Shown here: one piece after another, positions 43,804-52,803 of the stretch
Layout: each line of letters starts with the position of its first letter
Position numbering within the stretch: the first letter of the stretch is position 1
Assembly: GCF_014287875.1 (NCBI RefSeq)
Contig: NZ_JACOPN010000003.1
Coordinates: 1 to 64,000 of the forward strand
DNA: 64,000 bases
Source: Flintibacter faecis
Lineage (GTDB): Bacteria; Bacillota; Clostridia; Oscillospirales; Oscillospiraceae
Direction: 5' to 3'
Notes under the pieces: model-generated
The model's database searches: none
Seen by the model: the letters and a program-made list of their open reading frames with translations, nothing else
What the model was told of the DNA's origin: nothing
Translations under genes and position numbers: made by a program

Positions 43804-44838
43804 ATGCGGCAAAACGCCAGGTTCATTCGCAAACTGCCCATCCCCATGGAGATCAAAAAGGAGTTCCCCCTGTCCCAGCAGGTCTCCGCCACGCGTCTGG
43901 CCCGGGTGGAGGAGATGCGCGCCATTCTGGATGGCCGGGACAGACGGCTGATGCTGATCATCGGCCCCTGCTCCGCCGACCGCGAGGACAGCGTGATGGA
44001 CTACGTCCACCGCCTGGTCCCCGTGCAGGAGCAGGTGAAGGACAAACTCCTCATCGTCCCCCGCGTCTACACCAACAAGCCCCGCACCAACGGCGCCGGC
44101 TATAAGGGGATGCTCCACCAGCCCGACCCCAGCAAAAAGCCGGACATGCTGGCTGGCATTATCGCCATCCGCCGTCTCCATACCCGGGTGGTGGAGGAGA
44201 CCGGTTTCGCCTGTGCCGACGAGATGCTCTACCCCGAGGACCACCGCTACCTGTCCGACATCCTGGGCTATGTGGCCGTGGGCGCCCGCTCGGTGGAGAA
44301 CCAGCAGCACCGCCTGGTGGCCAGCGGACTGGACGTCCCCGTGGGTATGAAGAATCCCACCGGCGGCGACCTGAGCGTGATGATGAACTCCATCTATGCC
44401 GCCATGGGCGACCACATGTTTCTCTATCGCGGCTGGGAGGTGGAGACCTATGGCAACCCCTACGCCCATGCCATCCTGCGCGGCTGCGTAAACGAGCGGG
44501 GGGAGAGCCGCCCCAACTACCACTACGAGGACCTGGTCCAGCTGTACAAGCTGTATACGGAGCGAGCCATCAAAAACCCCGCCTGCATCGTGGACTGCAA
44601 CCACGCCAACTCCGGAAAGCAGTATCTGGAGCAGACCCGCATCGCCAAGGAAGTGATGCACTCCAAGCGGTACTCCGCCGACATCAACGGCCTGGTCAAG
44701 GGCCTGATGATCGAGAGCTATATCCAGGACGGCAGCCAGAAGATCACCGAGTGCACCTACGGCAAAAGCATCACCGACGCCTGTCTCGGCTGGGAAAAGA
44801 CCCGGCAGCTGATCTTTGATCTGGCCGAGCTGCTGTAA
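43804..44838 (+). CDS. aroF: 3-deoxy-7-phosphoheptulonate (DAHP) synthase, class I alpha
   Basis: A 344-residue enzyme of the AroF/AroG/AroH type, condensing phosphoenolpyruvate and erythrose-4-phosphate at the entry of aromatic amino acid synthesis. Signatures are IIGPCSADREDSVMDY, RVYTNKPRT, KNPTGGDLSVM and DCNHANSGK. Feedback specificity cannot be called from this. It stands alone with its own promoter and terminator. Start ATG 43804 after GGAG. Confidence 0.95.
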   Translation: MRQNARFIRKLPIPMEIKKEFPLSQQVSATRLARVEEMRAILDGRDRRLMLIIGPCSADREDSVMDYVHRLVPVQEQVKDKLLIVPRVYTNKPRTNGAGYKGMLHQPDPSKKPDMLAGIIAIRRLHTRVVEETGFACADEMLYPEDHRYLSDILGYVAVGARSVENQQHRLVASGLDVPVGMKNPTGGDLSVMMNSIYAAMGDHMFLYRGWEVETYGNPYAHAILRGCVNERGESRPNYHYEDLVQLYKLYTERAIKNPACIVDCNHANSGKQYLEQTRIAKEVMHSKRYSADINGLVKGLMIESYIQDGSQKITECTYGKSITDACLGWEKTRQLIFDLAELL

Positions 44839-44868
44839 GTCTCTCCCCCAAACTCTCACACAAAGCAC

Positions 44869-44906
44869 AGGAAGCAGGAGCCGCCCGGCTCCTGCTTCCT
44901 CTTTTC
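44869..44906. terminator. terminator between DAHP synthase gene and sigE
   Basis: AGGAAGCAGGAGCC / GGCTCCTGCTTCCT, 14-bp stem with a 4-base loop, followed by CTTTTC on the plus strand. It also caps the convergent sigE transcript. Confidence 0.82.
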
Positions 44907-45627
44907 ACATCATTCTGACCAGCTCTTTTTTCAGCCGGGCGATGATGCGCTTTTCCAGGCGGGAGATATAGGATTGGGATATCCCCAGCCGGTCGGCCAC
45001 CTCTTTCTGGGTACGCTCCCGCCGCCCGTCCAGCCCGAAGCGCATGGTGATGATCCGCCGCTCCCGGGGGGACAGGCGGGACATGGCCTGTCGGAGCAGC
45101 TGCCGGTCCACGTCCGCCTCAATGGGCTTCATCACCAGATCCCCCTCGGTGCCCAGCACGTCGGACAGCAGCAGCTCGTTCCCGTCCCAGTCGGTGTTCA
45201 GCGGCTCGTCAAAGGACAGCTCCGTCTTCTGGTTGGCCGTCTTGCGCAGGTGCATCAGGATCTCGTTTTCAATGCACCGGCTGGCATAGGTGGCCAGTTT
45301 GATGCTCTTGGCGGGCTGATAGGTCCCAACTGCCTTGATCAGGCCGATGGTGCCGATAGAGATCAGGTCCTCGATGTTGATGCCCGTGTTCTCAAACCGC
45401 CGGGCGATGTAGGCCACCAGACGCAGATTGTGCTCGATGAGCTGGTTCCGGGCCTGGGCATCCCCCTGTTCCAGGCGGGCAATGAGGGCCCCCTCCTCCT
45501 CCCGGCTCAGGGGGGCGGGCAGGGTGTCGCTGCCCCCGATGTACATGATCTTCCCCGGCTGCGCCAGCCCCAGCCGGACCAGCAGCGCCAACCCCCGCTC
45601 TCTCAGCCTCCACAGGAACCCGTTCAT
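44905..45627 (-). CDS. sigE: sporulation sigma factor SigE (pro-sigma-E)
   Basis: A 240-residue sigma factor for early mother-cell gene expression. A hydrophobic/basic pro-sequence (about 27 residues) ends just before YIGGSDTLP, the conserved cleavage neighbourhood. Region 2 shows [20 protein letters not shown] and [14 protein letters not shown], and region 4 [20 protein letters not shown]. It follows its activating protease gene spoIIGA by 27 bp, as in Bacillus. Confidence 0.97.
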   Translation of the reverse strand: MNGFLWRLRERGLALLVRLGLAQPGKIMYIGGSDTLPAPLSREEEGALIARLEQGDAQARNQLIEHNLRLVAYIARRFENTGINIEDLISIGTIGLIKAVGTYQPAKSIKLATYASRCIENEILMHLRKTANQKTELSFDEPLNTDWDGNELLLSDVLGTEGDLVMKPIEADVDRQLLRQAMSRLSPRERRIITMRFGLDGRRERTQKEVADRLGISQSYISRLEKRIIARLKKELVRMM

Positions 45628-45654
45628 CCTCCATCCGTCCTTTCCCTTTCCTAT

Positions 45655-46518
45655 TTATAAGGGGGCGACCAGCGCCCCATAGCCGCCCCCGTCCGACACC
45701 GGCGTGGGGGACAGGGCCACCAGCAGCGGCCCCAATTCGCGCCCTGCCAGCTCGATCCCATCCACCCGCACCGCCAGCAGCAGCCCCCGGCTCACCCCCA
45801 CCGAGCGATAGGGCAGCAGTGAGAACCGTCCCCGCCATGCCCCCCGGCCCAGCCGCACCAGGCCGGAGGGCGGGTCCTCCAGGTCCCCCCGCTCCGGGCG
45901 GTTGTCCTGCGGAAAGATGGCCGCCAGACGCGCTCCCTCCGCCACCATCACCGGTCGGCCGGAGGCCGGGTCTGTCAGCGTGTTCCCCGTGTCCACCAGG
46001 GCCACCAGCTCCGCCGCCCGCTCCCCCAGGGTCAGCCGCACGGGCAGCAGCTCCCCGGAGGCTGCGGTGTGCCGCCCCACCCGGCTGAACGCCACGGTCA
46101 GCGCCCCATAGCACCCCGCCGCGGACAGCAGCACCAGCTTTAGGTCCAGGGGGGAGTAGATGACCCCGCTGCGCCCCAGGGTCAGCCCCTGGCCGCCCAT
46201 CAGCCCCACCGCCAGCACGCCCCCGGCGAAGGCGCAGGACAATGCCAGAAAGATGACCCCCTGACGGACCAGACGGCGGCTGCCACCATAGGCCGCCAGC
46301 AGCATCAGCACCGCCGCCGCCCCCCGGCACAGGGGATGGCGGAGAAAGGCCAGCCCCGGCAGGAAAATGGCCACCGCATACCCCCCGCCCAGCAGGGCCC
46401 CCAGCAAAAAGCGCAGCCGGGTCAGGGGCTCCCCCGCCAGCCGGGCCGCCGCCAGCAGCAGCAGATAGTCCACAATGGCGTTGAGCAGAAACAGGGTGTC
46501 CACATAGATCACCGTCAT
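45655..46518 (-). CDS. spoIIGA: sigma-E processing peptidase SpoIIGA
   Basis: A 287-residue membrane aspartic protease that cleaves pro-sigma-E in the mother cell. Five hydrophobic segments in the first 150 residues precede a cytoplasmic protease domain with ALVDTGNTLTDP; the catalytic Asp is about 176. Start ATG 46518. In related genomes ftsZ commonly lies upstream; here an IS3 element and a foreign island replace that neighbourhood. Confidence 0.93.
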   Translation of the reverse strand: MTVIYVDTLFLLNAIVDYLLLLAAARLAGEPLTRLRFLLGALLGGGYAVAIFLPGLAFLRHPLCRGAAAVLMLLAAYGGSRRLVRQGVIFLALSCAFAGGVLAVGLMGGQGLTLGRSGVIYSPLDLKLVLLSAAGCYGALTVAFSRVGRHTAASGELLPVRLTLGERAAELVALVDTGNTLTDPASGRPVMVAEGARLAAIFPQDNRPERGDLEDPPSGLVRLGRGAWRGRFSLLPYRSVGVSRGLLLAVRVDGIELAGRELGPLLVALSPTPVSDGGGYGALVAPL

Positions 46519-46543
46519 ACCCGTCCCCCCTGTCGTGCCCTCT

Positions 46544-46577
46544 ATTATACCGGCCGGGCCGGGAGAAATGGGTCAGA
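46544..46577 (-). promoter_or_regulatory. spoIIG-type promoter with 22-bp spacer
   Basis: On the minus strand TCTGAC (46577-46572) is separated by 22 bp from a perfect TATAAT (46549-46544). The Bacillus spoIIG promoter, activated by Spo0A, also has a 22-bp spacer. No TGTCGAA box is visible in the 30 bp left before the IS3 end. Confidence 0.5.
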
Positions 46578-46653
46578 ATGGGGGATGGAAAAAGCCGCCG
46601 CCGGAATTGAAGTGACCCCGAAAAGTTAGACAATATTTTGAAGTAAAAATTGT

Positions 46654-47557
46654 TCAAGCAGCCGAAAGGGCTTGTTGTCTGTGAATTGCAGGCGGCAAGC
46701 CCTTCAGTTTTGCCTTGATCCTGCGGTTGTTGTAGTAATCCAGATATGCAACGAGTTCCTGTTTGAAGTGCTCCATGGACTGAAATTCTTGCAGATATAG
46801 CAGCTCACTTTTGAGCAGCCCAAAGAAATTTTCTATCACAGCATTGTCCAGACAGTTTCCTTTCCGGCTCATACTCTGCCGGATGCCTTTCTCTCGGAGC
46901 ATCCGTTGATACTGTTTATGTTGGTACTGCCAGCCCTGATCAGAATGGAGAATGAGGTTTGTTCCGTCCGGAATTTTTGCAAATGCCTCGTTCAGCATAG
47001 TTGTCACCATGCTGAGCACAGGGCGATCCGATATGGTATAGCTGACCAGATCGCTGCTGTGCAAATCGAGAATTGGGGACAGATACAGTTTCTCGCCAAA
47101 CAAACTGAACTCTGTCACATCGGTGACCCACTTCTGGTTTGGCTTTTCGGCGCGGAAGTCCCGGTTTAACAGATTTGGCGCGATTTTGCCAACTTCTCCC
47201 TTGTAGGAACGATACTTCTTCATCCTGACACGGCAAACTAAGCCCAGCTCCTTCATCAGCCGCTGGACAGTCTTGTGGTTCAGGAGGAAATTGCGCTTGC
47301 GAAGCTCTGCCGTGATCCGGCGATAGCCGTATCTTCCTTTGTTTTCATGGTAAATGGCCGTGATCTCCGCTTTGACAGCTTTATACTTATCTGAACTGTT
47401 CATCCGCTTCAGATGATAGTAGAAAGTGGCACGGGGAAGTTGAGCGATTGAGAGAAGAATATCCAGAGAATGTCTTTGCCTCAGCTTTTGAACTACCTGC
47501 GTTTTCTGCGCTGGCGTCGCTCGTCTTCCAAAACCAAGGCTTGCAAGTTTTTTAGGT
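46654..47557 (-). CDS. IS3-family transposase OrfB
   Basis: The catalytic rve-type integrase part of the transposase. The DDE residues lie in WVTDVTEF, LHSDQGWQYQ and NAVIENFFGLLKSE. The frame is continuous from about 47,557 to the stop at 46,654 and lacks a good start of its own after orfA. It is expected to be made as an OrfAB fusion by -1 slippage at AAAAAAC (47553-47547), after which it reads KKLASLGFGRR. It appears intact. Confidence 0.88.
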
Positions 47558-47858
47558 AATCGTTCTCCGCACGCAGTCGCTGCACTTCGGCCAGCAGATC
47601 TTCTTCTACATCCTTCGGCAGCTTCTTTGGCCGACCGGTGCTGCCGCGGCCGCGCCGTTCGACCGTCAAGCCTTCCGGCCCTTCTTCCAGATAGATTCGC
47701 TCCCACGATTTGATCTGATCTCTGCTGTTTACATCAAATCGTCGGCAGGTTTCGCTGTAACTCAATTTATCTTCTCGCATGGTTTCGATCACCAGTTTTT
47801 TGAATTCCGCTGTGTATCGTTTGTTCGGTACTCCCTTTGGCATAGAAAAACACCCCAT
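47493..47858 (-). CDS. IS3-family transposase OrfA
   Basis: A 121-residue DNA-binding protein with an N-terminal helix-turn-helix (YTAEFKKLVIETMREDKLSYSETCRRF) and a leucine-rich C-terminal coiled coil (VEEDLLAEVQRLRAENDYLKNL). The slippery A6C heptamer lies at the DYLKN codons, so both OrfA alone and an OrfAB fusion can be made. Confidence 0.88.
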   Translation of the reverse strand: MGCFSMPKGVPNKRYTAEFKKLVIETMREDKLSYSETCRRFDVNSRDQIKSWERIYLEEGPEGLTVERRGRGSTGRPKKLPKDVEEDLLAEVQRLRAENDYLKNLQALVLEDERRQRRKRR

Positions 47859-48083
47859 TTCCTAACAGTATACCATACTGTCTAACAAATGGGGTGCAGT
47901 TCAAAAAGGGCGGAGAAGCTCTTAGCCCCTATTTATAGAAGGAAAATCATTGCCATGACTTCTAAGTTAAAAGTCACAATCATCTCTCTTTTCAGACGCC
48001 TTTACATTTTGTATCAGGTCTTCTATATAGTTTTGCATAGCTACTGGTTGTGGCACAGATTGAATCAGTTCTAAGAATTTCGT

Positions 48084-48803
48084 TTATCGAATTATAAAAT
48101 CAAAATCTTCGCCATAACCTACCTGACGACAAGTATGTAAGATTTCTCCGTTTTCACAAAGATTTGTGCTCCAAAGTTGAAGCATCGGGGTGTTTCGCTG
48201 AACATTTAATAGGTGTGCCGTGTTATTATTCGCCCTAATAAGCCGCATGGTCAAATGACCAGATATAATATTAATTCCTTGTTCTGTTTCCAAATAACTA
48301 TATAGGGACTTATTTTCTAAATCAATACCGATTAAATATGAGTACTTTAAAGGGAAATAGTTGTCTTCAATAACTAATGGTTTACCGTCTGCATATCGCA
48401 ATCGGCGAATTCGAACCGCCTTTTCTCCTTCCTGAAGTCCTAATGCTTCTATCACATCGGTATCTTCCGGTATGCAAATAGATGCCTCTAACACTTTACT
48501 GCCTGCAACCTTACCATTTGCATGACACAGATTCGTAAAACTCATAGCAGAGTTATTCAGTACTTTTTTCATAGGAGGCGTTTTTAAAAAGGTACCTTTT
48601 CCCTGCTTTTTGACAACAATTCCCCTATTTGCTAATTCGGATACTGCTTTACGAATTGTTATCCGGCTTACACCATAATTTCGAGACATTTCGTCTTCTG
48701 TGGGCAACCGTCTCGTTTTATCGAATTTATTATGTTCTATGTCTATCATAATCTGTTCGATGACCTGCTGATATAAAGGCACCATACTGTTAAAGTCTAT
48801 CAT
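48084..48803 (-). CDS. GntR-family regulator with UTRA domain (FrlR-like)
   Basis: A 239-residue regulator. The N-terminal winged helix runs through DEMSRNYGVSRITIRKAVSELANRGIVVKKQGKGTF; the C-terminal UTRA effector domain begins about residue 95 (ASICIPEDTDVIEALGLQEGEKAVRIRRLRYADG-type signature). FrlR, the repressor of Bacillus fructoselysine genes, has the same architecture. It is AT-rich like the rest of the island and lies downstream of the Amadori-type operon on the same strand, separated by IS debris. I infer that it represses that operon. Confidence 0.85.
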   Translation of the reverse strand: MIDFNSMVPLYQQVIEQIMIDIEHNKFDKTRRLPTEDEMSRNYGVSRITIRKAVSELANRGIVVKKQGKGTFLKTPPMKKVLNNSAMSFTNLCHANGKVAGSKVLEASICIPEDTDVIEALGLQEGEKAVRIRRLRYADGKPLVIEDNYFPLKYSYLIGIDLENKSLYSYLETEQGINIISGHLTMRLIRANNNTAHLLNVQRNTPMLQLWSTNLCENGEILHTCRQVGYGEDFDFIIR

Positions 48804-48846
48804 ATAATGTCGCCTCTCTTTTCCTTCGTAATAATATGTGCCAGTA

Positions 48847-48860
48847 TATAACGTTCTATG
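48847..48860 (-). promoter_or_regulatory. candidate GntR operator at the gntR promoter
   Basis: TATAACGTTCTATG on the plus strand, just downstream of a minus-strand promoter TTTCAT-17-TATAAT (about 48,889-48,861). Matches the operator-like motif at 54,909 and 59,907 at 10 of 14 positions. Confidence 0.45.
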
Positions 48861-48937
48861 ATTATATATTACTATTTCATCATATGAAATACAATCACCA
48901 AAACAATAATATTTGTAATTTTGGTGCCGTCAAGATT

Positions 48938-49740
48938 TGGACCTGTTGACAAAGTGGTGCGCAAATCCTTTCTGTGGTACAATAGTTATAGGAGGGATGT
49001 AGCATGATGGGACACCAAAGCAGACAAATGGCAATGATTTTCGTGGATATTGAGTCACTGATTCCAGAAACCCACCTGCTGCGGAAGATCGAGCGGATGG
49101 TATCCTTTGATTTCATCTATGATCTTCTGGCACCATATTATCCGGCAACAGGCCGTCCATCTGTGGACCCTGTCAGTATGTTCAAAATGCTCTTGATCGG
49201 ATACCTGTATGGCATCAAATCAGAGCGGCGGTTGGTGGAGGAAGTTCAGCTCAACATCGCCTACCGATGGTTTTAATGTAGAAACAGAAGTTGAACAGAG
49301 TATGCAAAGCTATCTCGATTCTTTGGATGAAGAGCTTTCCAATCAGCCAGACTTCAAAAAGCCGCCAACAAAAATTGTAAGGAAGTGCCGTACCACCAGC
49401 CAAACGGATCCAGACAGCGGTTCTCCTACGATCCACAGCTCGACGCATTCATCTGTCCGGAAGGAGTTCCTCTTACGTACCACAGGCTAAATTGCAGCAA
49501 ATCGACGGGCAAATATCTAGGGCAGTTTCTCCGTCTTGAAACGGGAACACTGTATTTCAAAGATTCGAAAAAGGGGCATTCTTGCAGCTACGGAAGAATG
49601 CCTCCTTGCCGCCATGGCCCTAAATCTTAAGCGGATGGCAAAATGTCATCTTTCTGCCATCTTTCGCTATCTCCAAATTTATTATTCTGCTGGGGCCACG
49701 ATGGGTTTCAGCTGAATTTTTATGTTTGTCAACAGGTCCA
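48938..49740 (+). mobile_element. internally deleted IS1182-like element
   Basis: TGGACCTGTTGACAAA at 48938-48953 is repeated in perfect inversion at 49725-49740, defining an 803-bp element with 16-bp ends. Inside are broken pieces of an IS1182-type transposase, so it is a deletion derivative of a longer element that kept both ends. No clear target duplication. Confidence 0.75.
49004..49628 (+). pseudogene. IS1182-family transposase remnant
   Basis: The N-terminal part is well preserved (MGHQSRQMAMIFVDIESLIP...HLLRKIERMV...GRPSVDPVSMFKMLLIGYLYG) and stops at 49274-49276 after IAYRWF. The middle is deleted; later fragments continue in other frames (VETEVEQSMQSYLDSLDEEL and FSYDPQLDAFICPEGVPLTY) before the frame decays. 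The catalytic DDE region is largely missing. The start has a good GGAGGG site. Confidence 0.85.
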
Positions 49741-49750
49741 TTATTGTACA

Positions 49751-49906
49751 TTATCGCACTTCTCGCTCCCAACGATAGTATGTAGATGGTGTGATTTCTC
49801 TTTGCTTGCACCACTGCCGGACCGGAAGACCGCTGCTTCTGCAATCCTGGATCGCTGCTACCCACTTCTGTTGTCGTGCCTGGTGCTTTACCTCTGTTGA
49901 TGTCAT
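49751..49906 (-). pseudogene. IS66 accessory protein TnpA-like fragment
   Basis: A 51-residue frame, MTSTEVKHQARQQKWVAAIQ followed by DCRSSGLPVRQWCKQREITPSTYYRWER, resembles the helix-turn-helix TnpA accessory protein of IS66 elements, which is normally longer and followed by TnpB and TnpC. It stops 10 bp from the end of the IS1182-like element, which probably truncated it. Confidence 0.6.
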
Positions 49907-49925
49907 GGTGTCTCTCCCTGATGTT

Positions 49926-49963
49926 AATAGTGGTGGAACGTCGCGAAACGTTCCACCACTATT
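49926..49963. repeat. perfect 16-bp inverted repeat
   Basis: AATAGTGGTGGAACGT and ACGTTCCACCACTATT around the 6-base loop CGCGAA. It lies just upstream of the TnpA-like fragment and 72 bp past the deglycase stop. On the minus strand only ACATC follows, so it is not a classical terminator; it may be part of the dead IS66 element or end the operon transcript. Confidence 0.65.
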
Positions 49964-50035
49964 ATCCCATGGGTGTCCATCCGCCGGGAGATTTGACGGT
50001 CACTTTATATCTGTTTTATAACTAAATTGTTTCTT

Positions 50036-51040
50036 TTAATATTCAAACTTCCACATGTAACGCCGATAGCTCATAGGGTGCATCCTTACATCACCCATGG
50101 CAGAGATAAACTGCTTTGAAATAGGATGAAGTAGCAACGCATTAAAGTACTCCGCCACATCTGGATCTAATGCACTCAATCCCATTTCTTTAGCATCGAA
50201 TATATAGTGATGGCCCCCGAAACGTTCCAAGAACCGCTCGGCACGTTCGTCTATAGGCCGCGTTTTTCCTATACTCTTGAATAAGAGTACCGCCAGCTGA
50301 TTGTCGGTGGTTTCAAAAGCCCCATGGAAGTATTCTCCAGAATGGCAAGGAACACAATGAACTGTTTGCATTTCCTGGAAGAAACAAAAGGCATCGGAAT
50401 ATGCTACCTCCCAAGCGGCACCACTAGCCAGTACATTAAATATAGTATCATTTCGGTACTGCATAGCGAAGCGAGCTGCTTCTGGCTTAACAGCCTGATA
50501 TGCTGCAGCATAAATATCGGGGAACTTACAGAACGCATCCATTGCTTTTTCATAGCCGGCATACCCTTCCATCGCAAAAAGCAGGCGGAAAGCTAACTTC
50601 AACGCAGTCCCCTGACTGTTACAATGCACCAGAGAAGGATCCTGGCACCATTCGTCCGCATGGAAGTAGACGAGCGAATACTTTGCAGTCTGTGCTGTAA
50701 GCGAATCTGAATAGCCAGTCAGGCCGATAGTAACAGCTCCCGCAGCATTCGCCTTTTTGAGTGCATCTACCGTCTCAGCAGTAGCTTTAGTCGAAGTGCA
50801 AATTACAAGAGAACTTGGTCCGACCGCTTTGGGTGTAGCATGAACAAACTCACTACTATTCATCCCAGAAACATGCATGGAAGTGCTCTCCTGTTGCAGT
50901 AAATACCGTGCTGGGAAAGAAGAAGCTAGCGAACCGCCACAAGCGACAAAATAGATATGTTTCAGCCCCCCGGCTGCATCAAGATCACTTTTAACCTGAT
51001 CTACCACTTCAATGATTTCCTGCATACCCTTTACATTCAT
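50036..51040 (-). CDS. SIS-domain sugar-phosphate deglycase, FrlB-like
   Basis: A 334-residue protein with two SIS domains, resembling the fructoselysine-6-phosphate deglycase FrlB and its relative FraB. The first phosphate-binding loop is CGGSLASS (34-41). Glu223 and His239 (QEMQTVHC...GEYFHGAFE) have the same 16-residue spacing I recall for the catalytic Glu/His pair of FraB. The C terminus SYRRYMWKFEY also looks FrlB-like. It should release glucose-6-phosphate from a phosphorylated Amadori compound. hyuB lies 4 bp upstream; it is the last gene of the operon. Confidence 0.8.
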   Translation of the reverse strand: MNVKGMQEIIEVVDQVKSDLDAAGGLKHIYFVACGGSLASSFPARYLLQQESTSMHVSGMNSSEFVHATPKAVGPSSLVICTSTKATAETVDALKKANAAGAVTIGLTGYSDSLTAQTAKYSLVYFHADEWCQDPSLVHCNSQGTALKLAFRLLFAMEGYAGYEKAMDAFCKFPDIYAAAYQAVKPEAARFAMQYRNDTIFNVLASGAAWEVAYSDAFCFFQEMQTVHCVPCHSGEYFHGAFETTDNQLAVLLFKSIGKTRPIDERAERFLERFGGHHYIFDAKEMGLSALDPDVAEYFNALLLHPISKQFISAMGDVRMHPMSYRRYMWKFEY

Positions 51041-51044
51041 AGTT

Positions 51045-52802
51045 TTATCTCCTTAATTCCTGACGCATGGCCTCTGTAGCCCCTTCATCGATCTGATAGC
51101 CGTCATATTCGTTTCCAATAATAACGACACCATAATCTCGCCTAGCCCCCTCAACCGATACCTTGCATTCTATTACATCCTGAAGTACCTTCTGTATATC
51201 ACGGTTCAGCGGGTCTCCGTATCCACCAGCACCCGGGGTAATAACACGAACAATATCGTGCTCCATCATGGGAAAGCTCGTCACTTTATTGCTAAGATGG
51301 GTTACTGCCCCGTCTGCGGCCACACGATAGAAACCGCCACCGGCACCTTCCTTCCCACCTTTCAATCCCCACGGGTGAATTTTATGTCGGTCGCCCAAAC
51401 CAGTATAAAGCACATTATCTTCCAGAATCTCTAACTCACGTTGGATACCAAGTCCGCCTCGGAAATATCCCGGGCCACCAGAATCCTCTTTCAGTTCATT
51501 CCTTCTTGCTAACAGATGGGGGAACTCAATCTCTGTAGCCTCGATAGGCATATTGGAAGTATTGGTCATGTTTACTTGGATTCCGGACAACCCATCATAT
51601 TGCCAACAAGCACCTCCACCACCCGCAATAACCTCATGGAAAATAAATACTTCATCAGAATCCTGCCGAACCTTGCCAGACAGCAGCGTGGTAGTGCAGG
51701 CTCCATTTCCCGCTGTAACAATTTGTTCAGGTAAAAGCGGCGCTAGTGCCCCAAAAATTGCATCAGGGACGCGTTGGGACGTGTCAATCTGGCAACCAAT
51801 AGGCGAAGGCTCAGTGGGATTCAAGATACATCCTTTAGGTGCAATCACCTTAATAGCTCGGTTGATTCCTTCATTAGCTGGAATATCGGGCCCCAGCATA
51901 GCCTTAACGGAATAAAACACATCTGCTTTAGTACACGGCCAAGGAACATTGATAGGTGCCTCCAATTGTTGGGCAGAGCCAGTAAAATCAACTTCCATCT
52001 GATTGCCACGCACTGTAATCTTGACCTTAATCGGCAATGGATCTGGGTATTTTTCGCCGCAGCCATCCATATAATCTGTATAGCTATATTCACCGTCTGG
52101 AAGCTTGGCGACTGCCGCCCGAATCCGGCGTTCCGAATACTCAATCAATTCAGACATGCAAGAAATTAGGACATCCCCATAGCGCTCATACGCATCCTGT
52201 AACCGTTGAATTCCAATCAAATTTGCCGACATCTGTGCAGTCAAATCACCGTATCTCTCCTGTGGAACTCTGGAGTTGACCAGCAACATATCCATAACAC
52301 TTTGATTCAACTTGCCATCCTCACGAATACGCACTAGCGGAATTCGAATTCCCTCCTGGAACAGGCTGACAGCATCACCACTGGATGAGCCAGGGACTTT
52401 TCCCCCAATATCCGCATGATGTGCAATGTTTGCTACCCATCCAACAAGTGTATCACCACAGAAAGCCGGCGCAGCTAAAACGATATCCGGCAGATGATTT
52501 CCGCCTCCATGGAATGGATCATTTACAATAAACATATCCCCCGGATGGATGTTTTCGCGCCCAAATTTTTCGTAAATGTTAGGCACAACACTAAGCATTG
52601 AACCCAGCAAGGCAGTCAAACTTTCCACCTGAGCCACACTATTCCCATCCGGATCAATTACAGCAGTACAAACATCCCGACGTTCCTTCATATTCGTAGA
52701 GTATGCACTGCGGATAATAATCCCATAGGTTTCCTCCGCCACAGACATCAGCAAATTTCGGATAACCTCTACTGTAACGGTATCTGGTCTGTTGTGAACC
52801 AT
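51045..52802 (-). CDS. hyuB: hydantoinase B / oxoprolinase beta-type subunit
   Basis: A 585-residue HyuB-family protein with the typical PGDMFIVNDPFHGGGNHLPD segment, HHADIGGKVPGSSSGDA, and a C-terminal GGxGxRREF-like QRELEILED stretch. With HyuA it forms ATP-dependent ring-opening enzymes (hydantoin, 5-oxoproline, other lactams) or carboxylases. It starts 1 bp after hyuA ends and is followed by the deglycase after 4 bp. The substrate is unknown. Confidence 0.87.
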   Translation of the reverse strand: MVHNRPDTVTVEVIRNLLMSVAEETYGIIIRSAYSTNMKERRDVCTAVIDPDGNSVAQVESLTALLGSMLSVVPNIYEKFGRENIHPGDMFIVNDPFHGGGNHLPDIVLAAPAFCGDTLVGWVANIAHHADIGGKVPGSSSGDAVSLFQEGIRIPLVRIREDGKLNQSVMDMLLVNSRVPQERYGDLTAQMSANLIGIQRLQDAYERYGDVLISCMSELIEYSERRIRAAVAKLPDGEYSYTDYMDGCGEKYPDPLPIKVKITVRGNQMEVDFTGSAQQLEAPINVPWPCTKADVFYSVKAMLGPDIPANEGINRAIKVIAPKGCILNPTEPSPIGCQIDTSQRVPDAIFGALAPLLPEQIVTAGNGACTTTLLSGKVRQDSDEVFIFHEVIAGGGGACWQYDGLSGIQVNMTNTSNMPIEATEIEFPHLLARRNELKEDSGGPGYFRGGLGIQRELEILEDNVLYTGLGDRHKIHPWGLKGGKEGAGGGFYRVAADGAVTHLSNKVTSFPMMEHDIVRVITPGAGGYGDPLNRDIQKVLQDVIECKVSVEGARRDYGVVIIGNEYDGYQIDEGATEAMRQELRR

Positions 52803-52803
52803 A

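Larger units (their letters stand above)
46607..47904 (-). mobile_element. IS3-family insertion sequence (IS150-like)
   Basis: A complete-looking element of about 1.3 kb with imperfect terminal inverted repeats: TTGAAGTGACCCC...GTTAGACA at the left and, inverted, TTGAACTGCACCCC...GTTAGACA at the right. It holds overlapping orfA and orfB joined by a predicted -1 frameshift. No exact 3-bp target duplication is visible (GAA versus AAA), so one flank may have been rearranged after insertion. It marks the boundary between GC-rich core and AT-rich island. Confidence 0.85.

Noticed and set aside
47889..48074. 61-codon plus-strand frame next to the IS3 end
   Set aside because: Starts inside the IS inverted repeat and has no site or homology-like feature.
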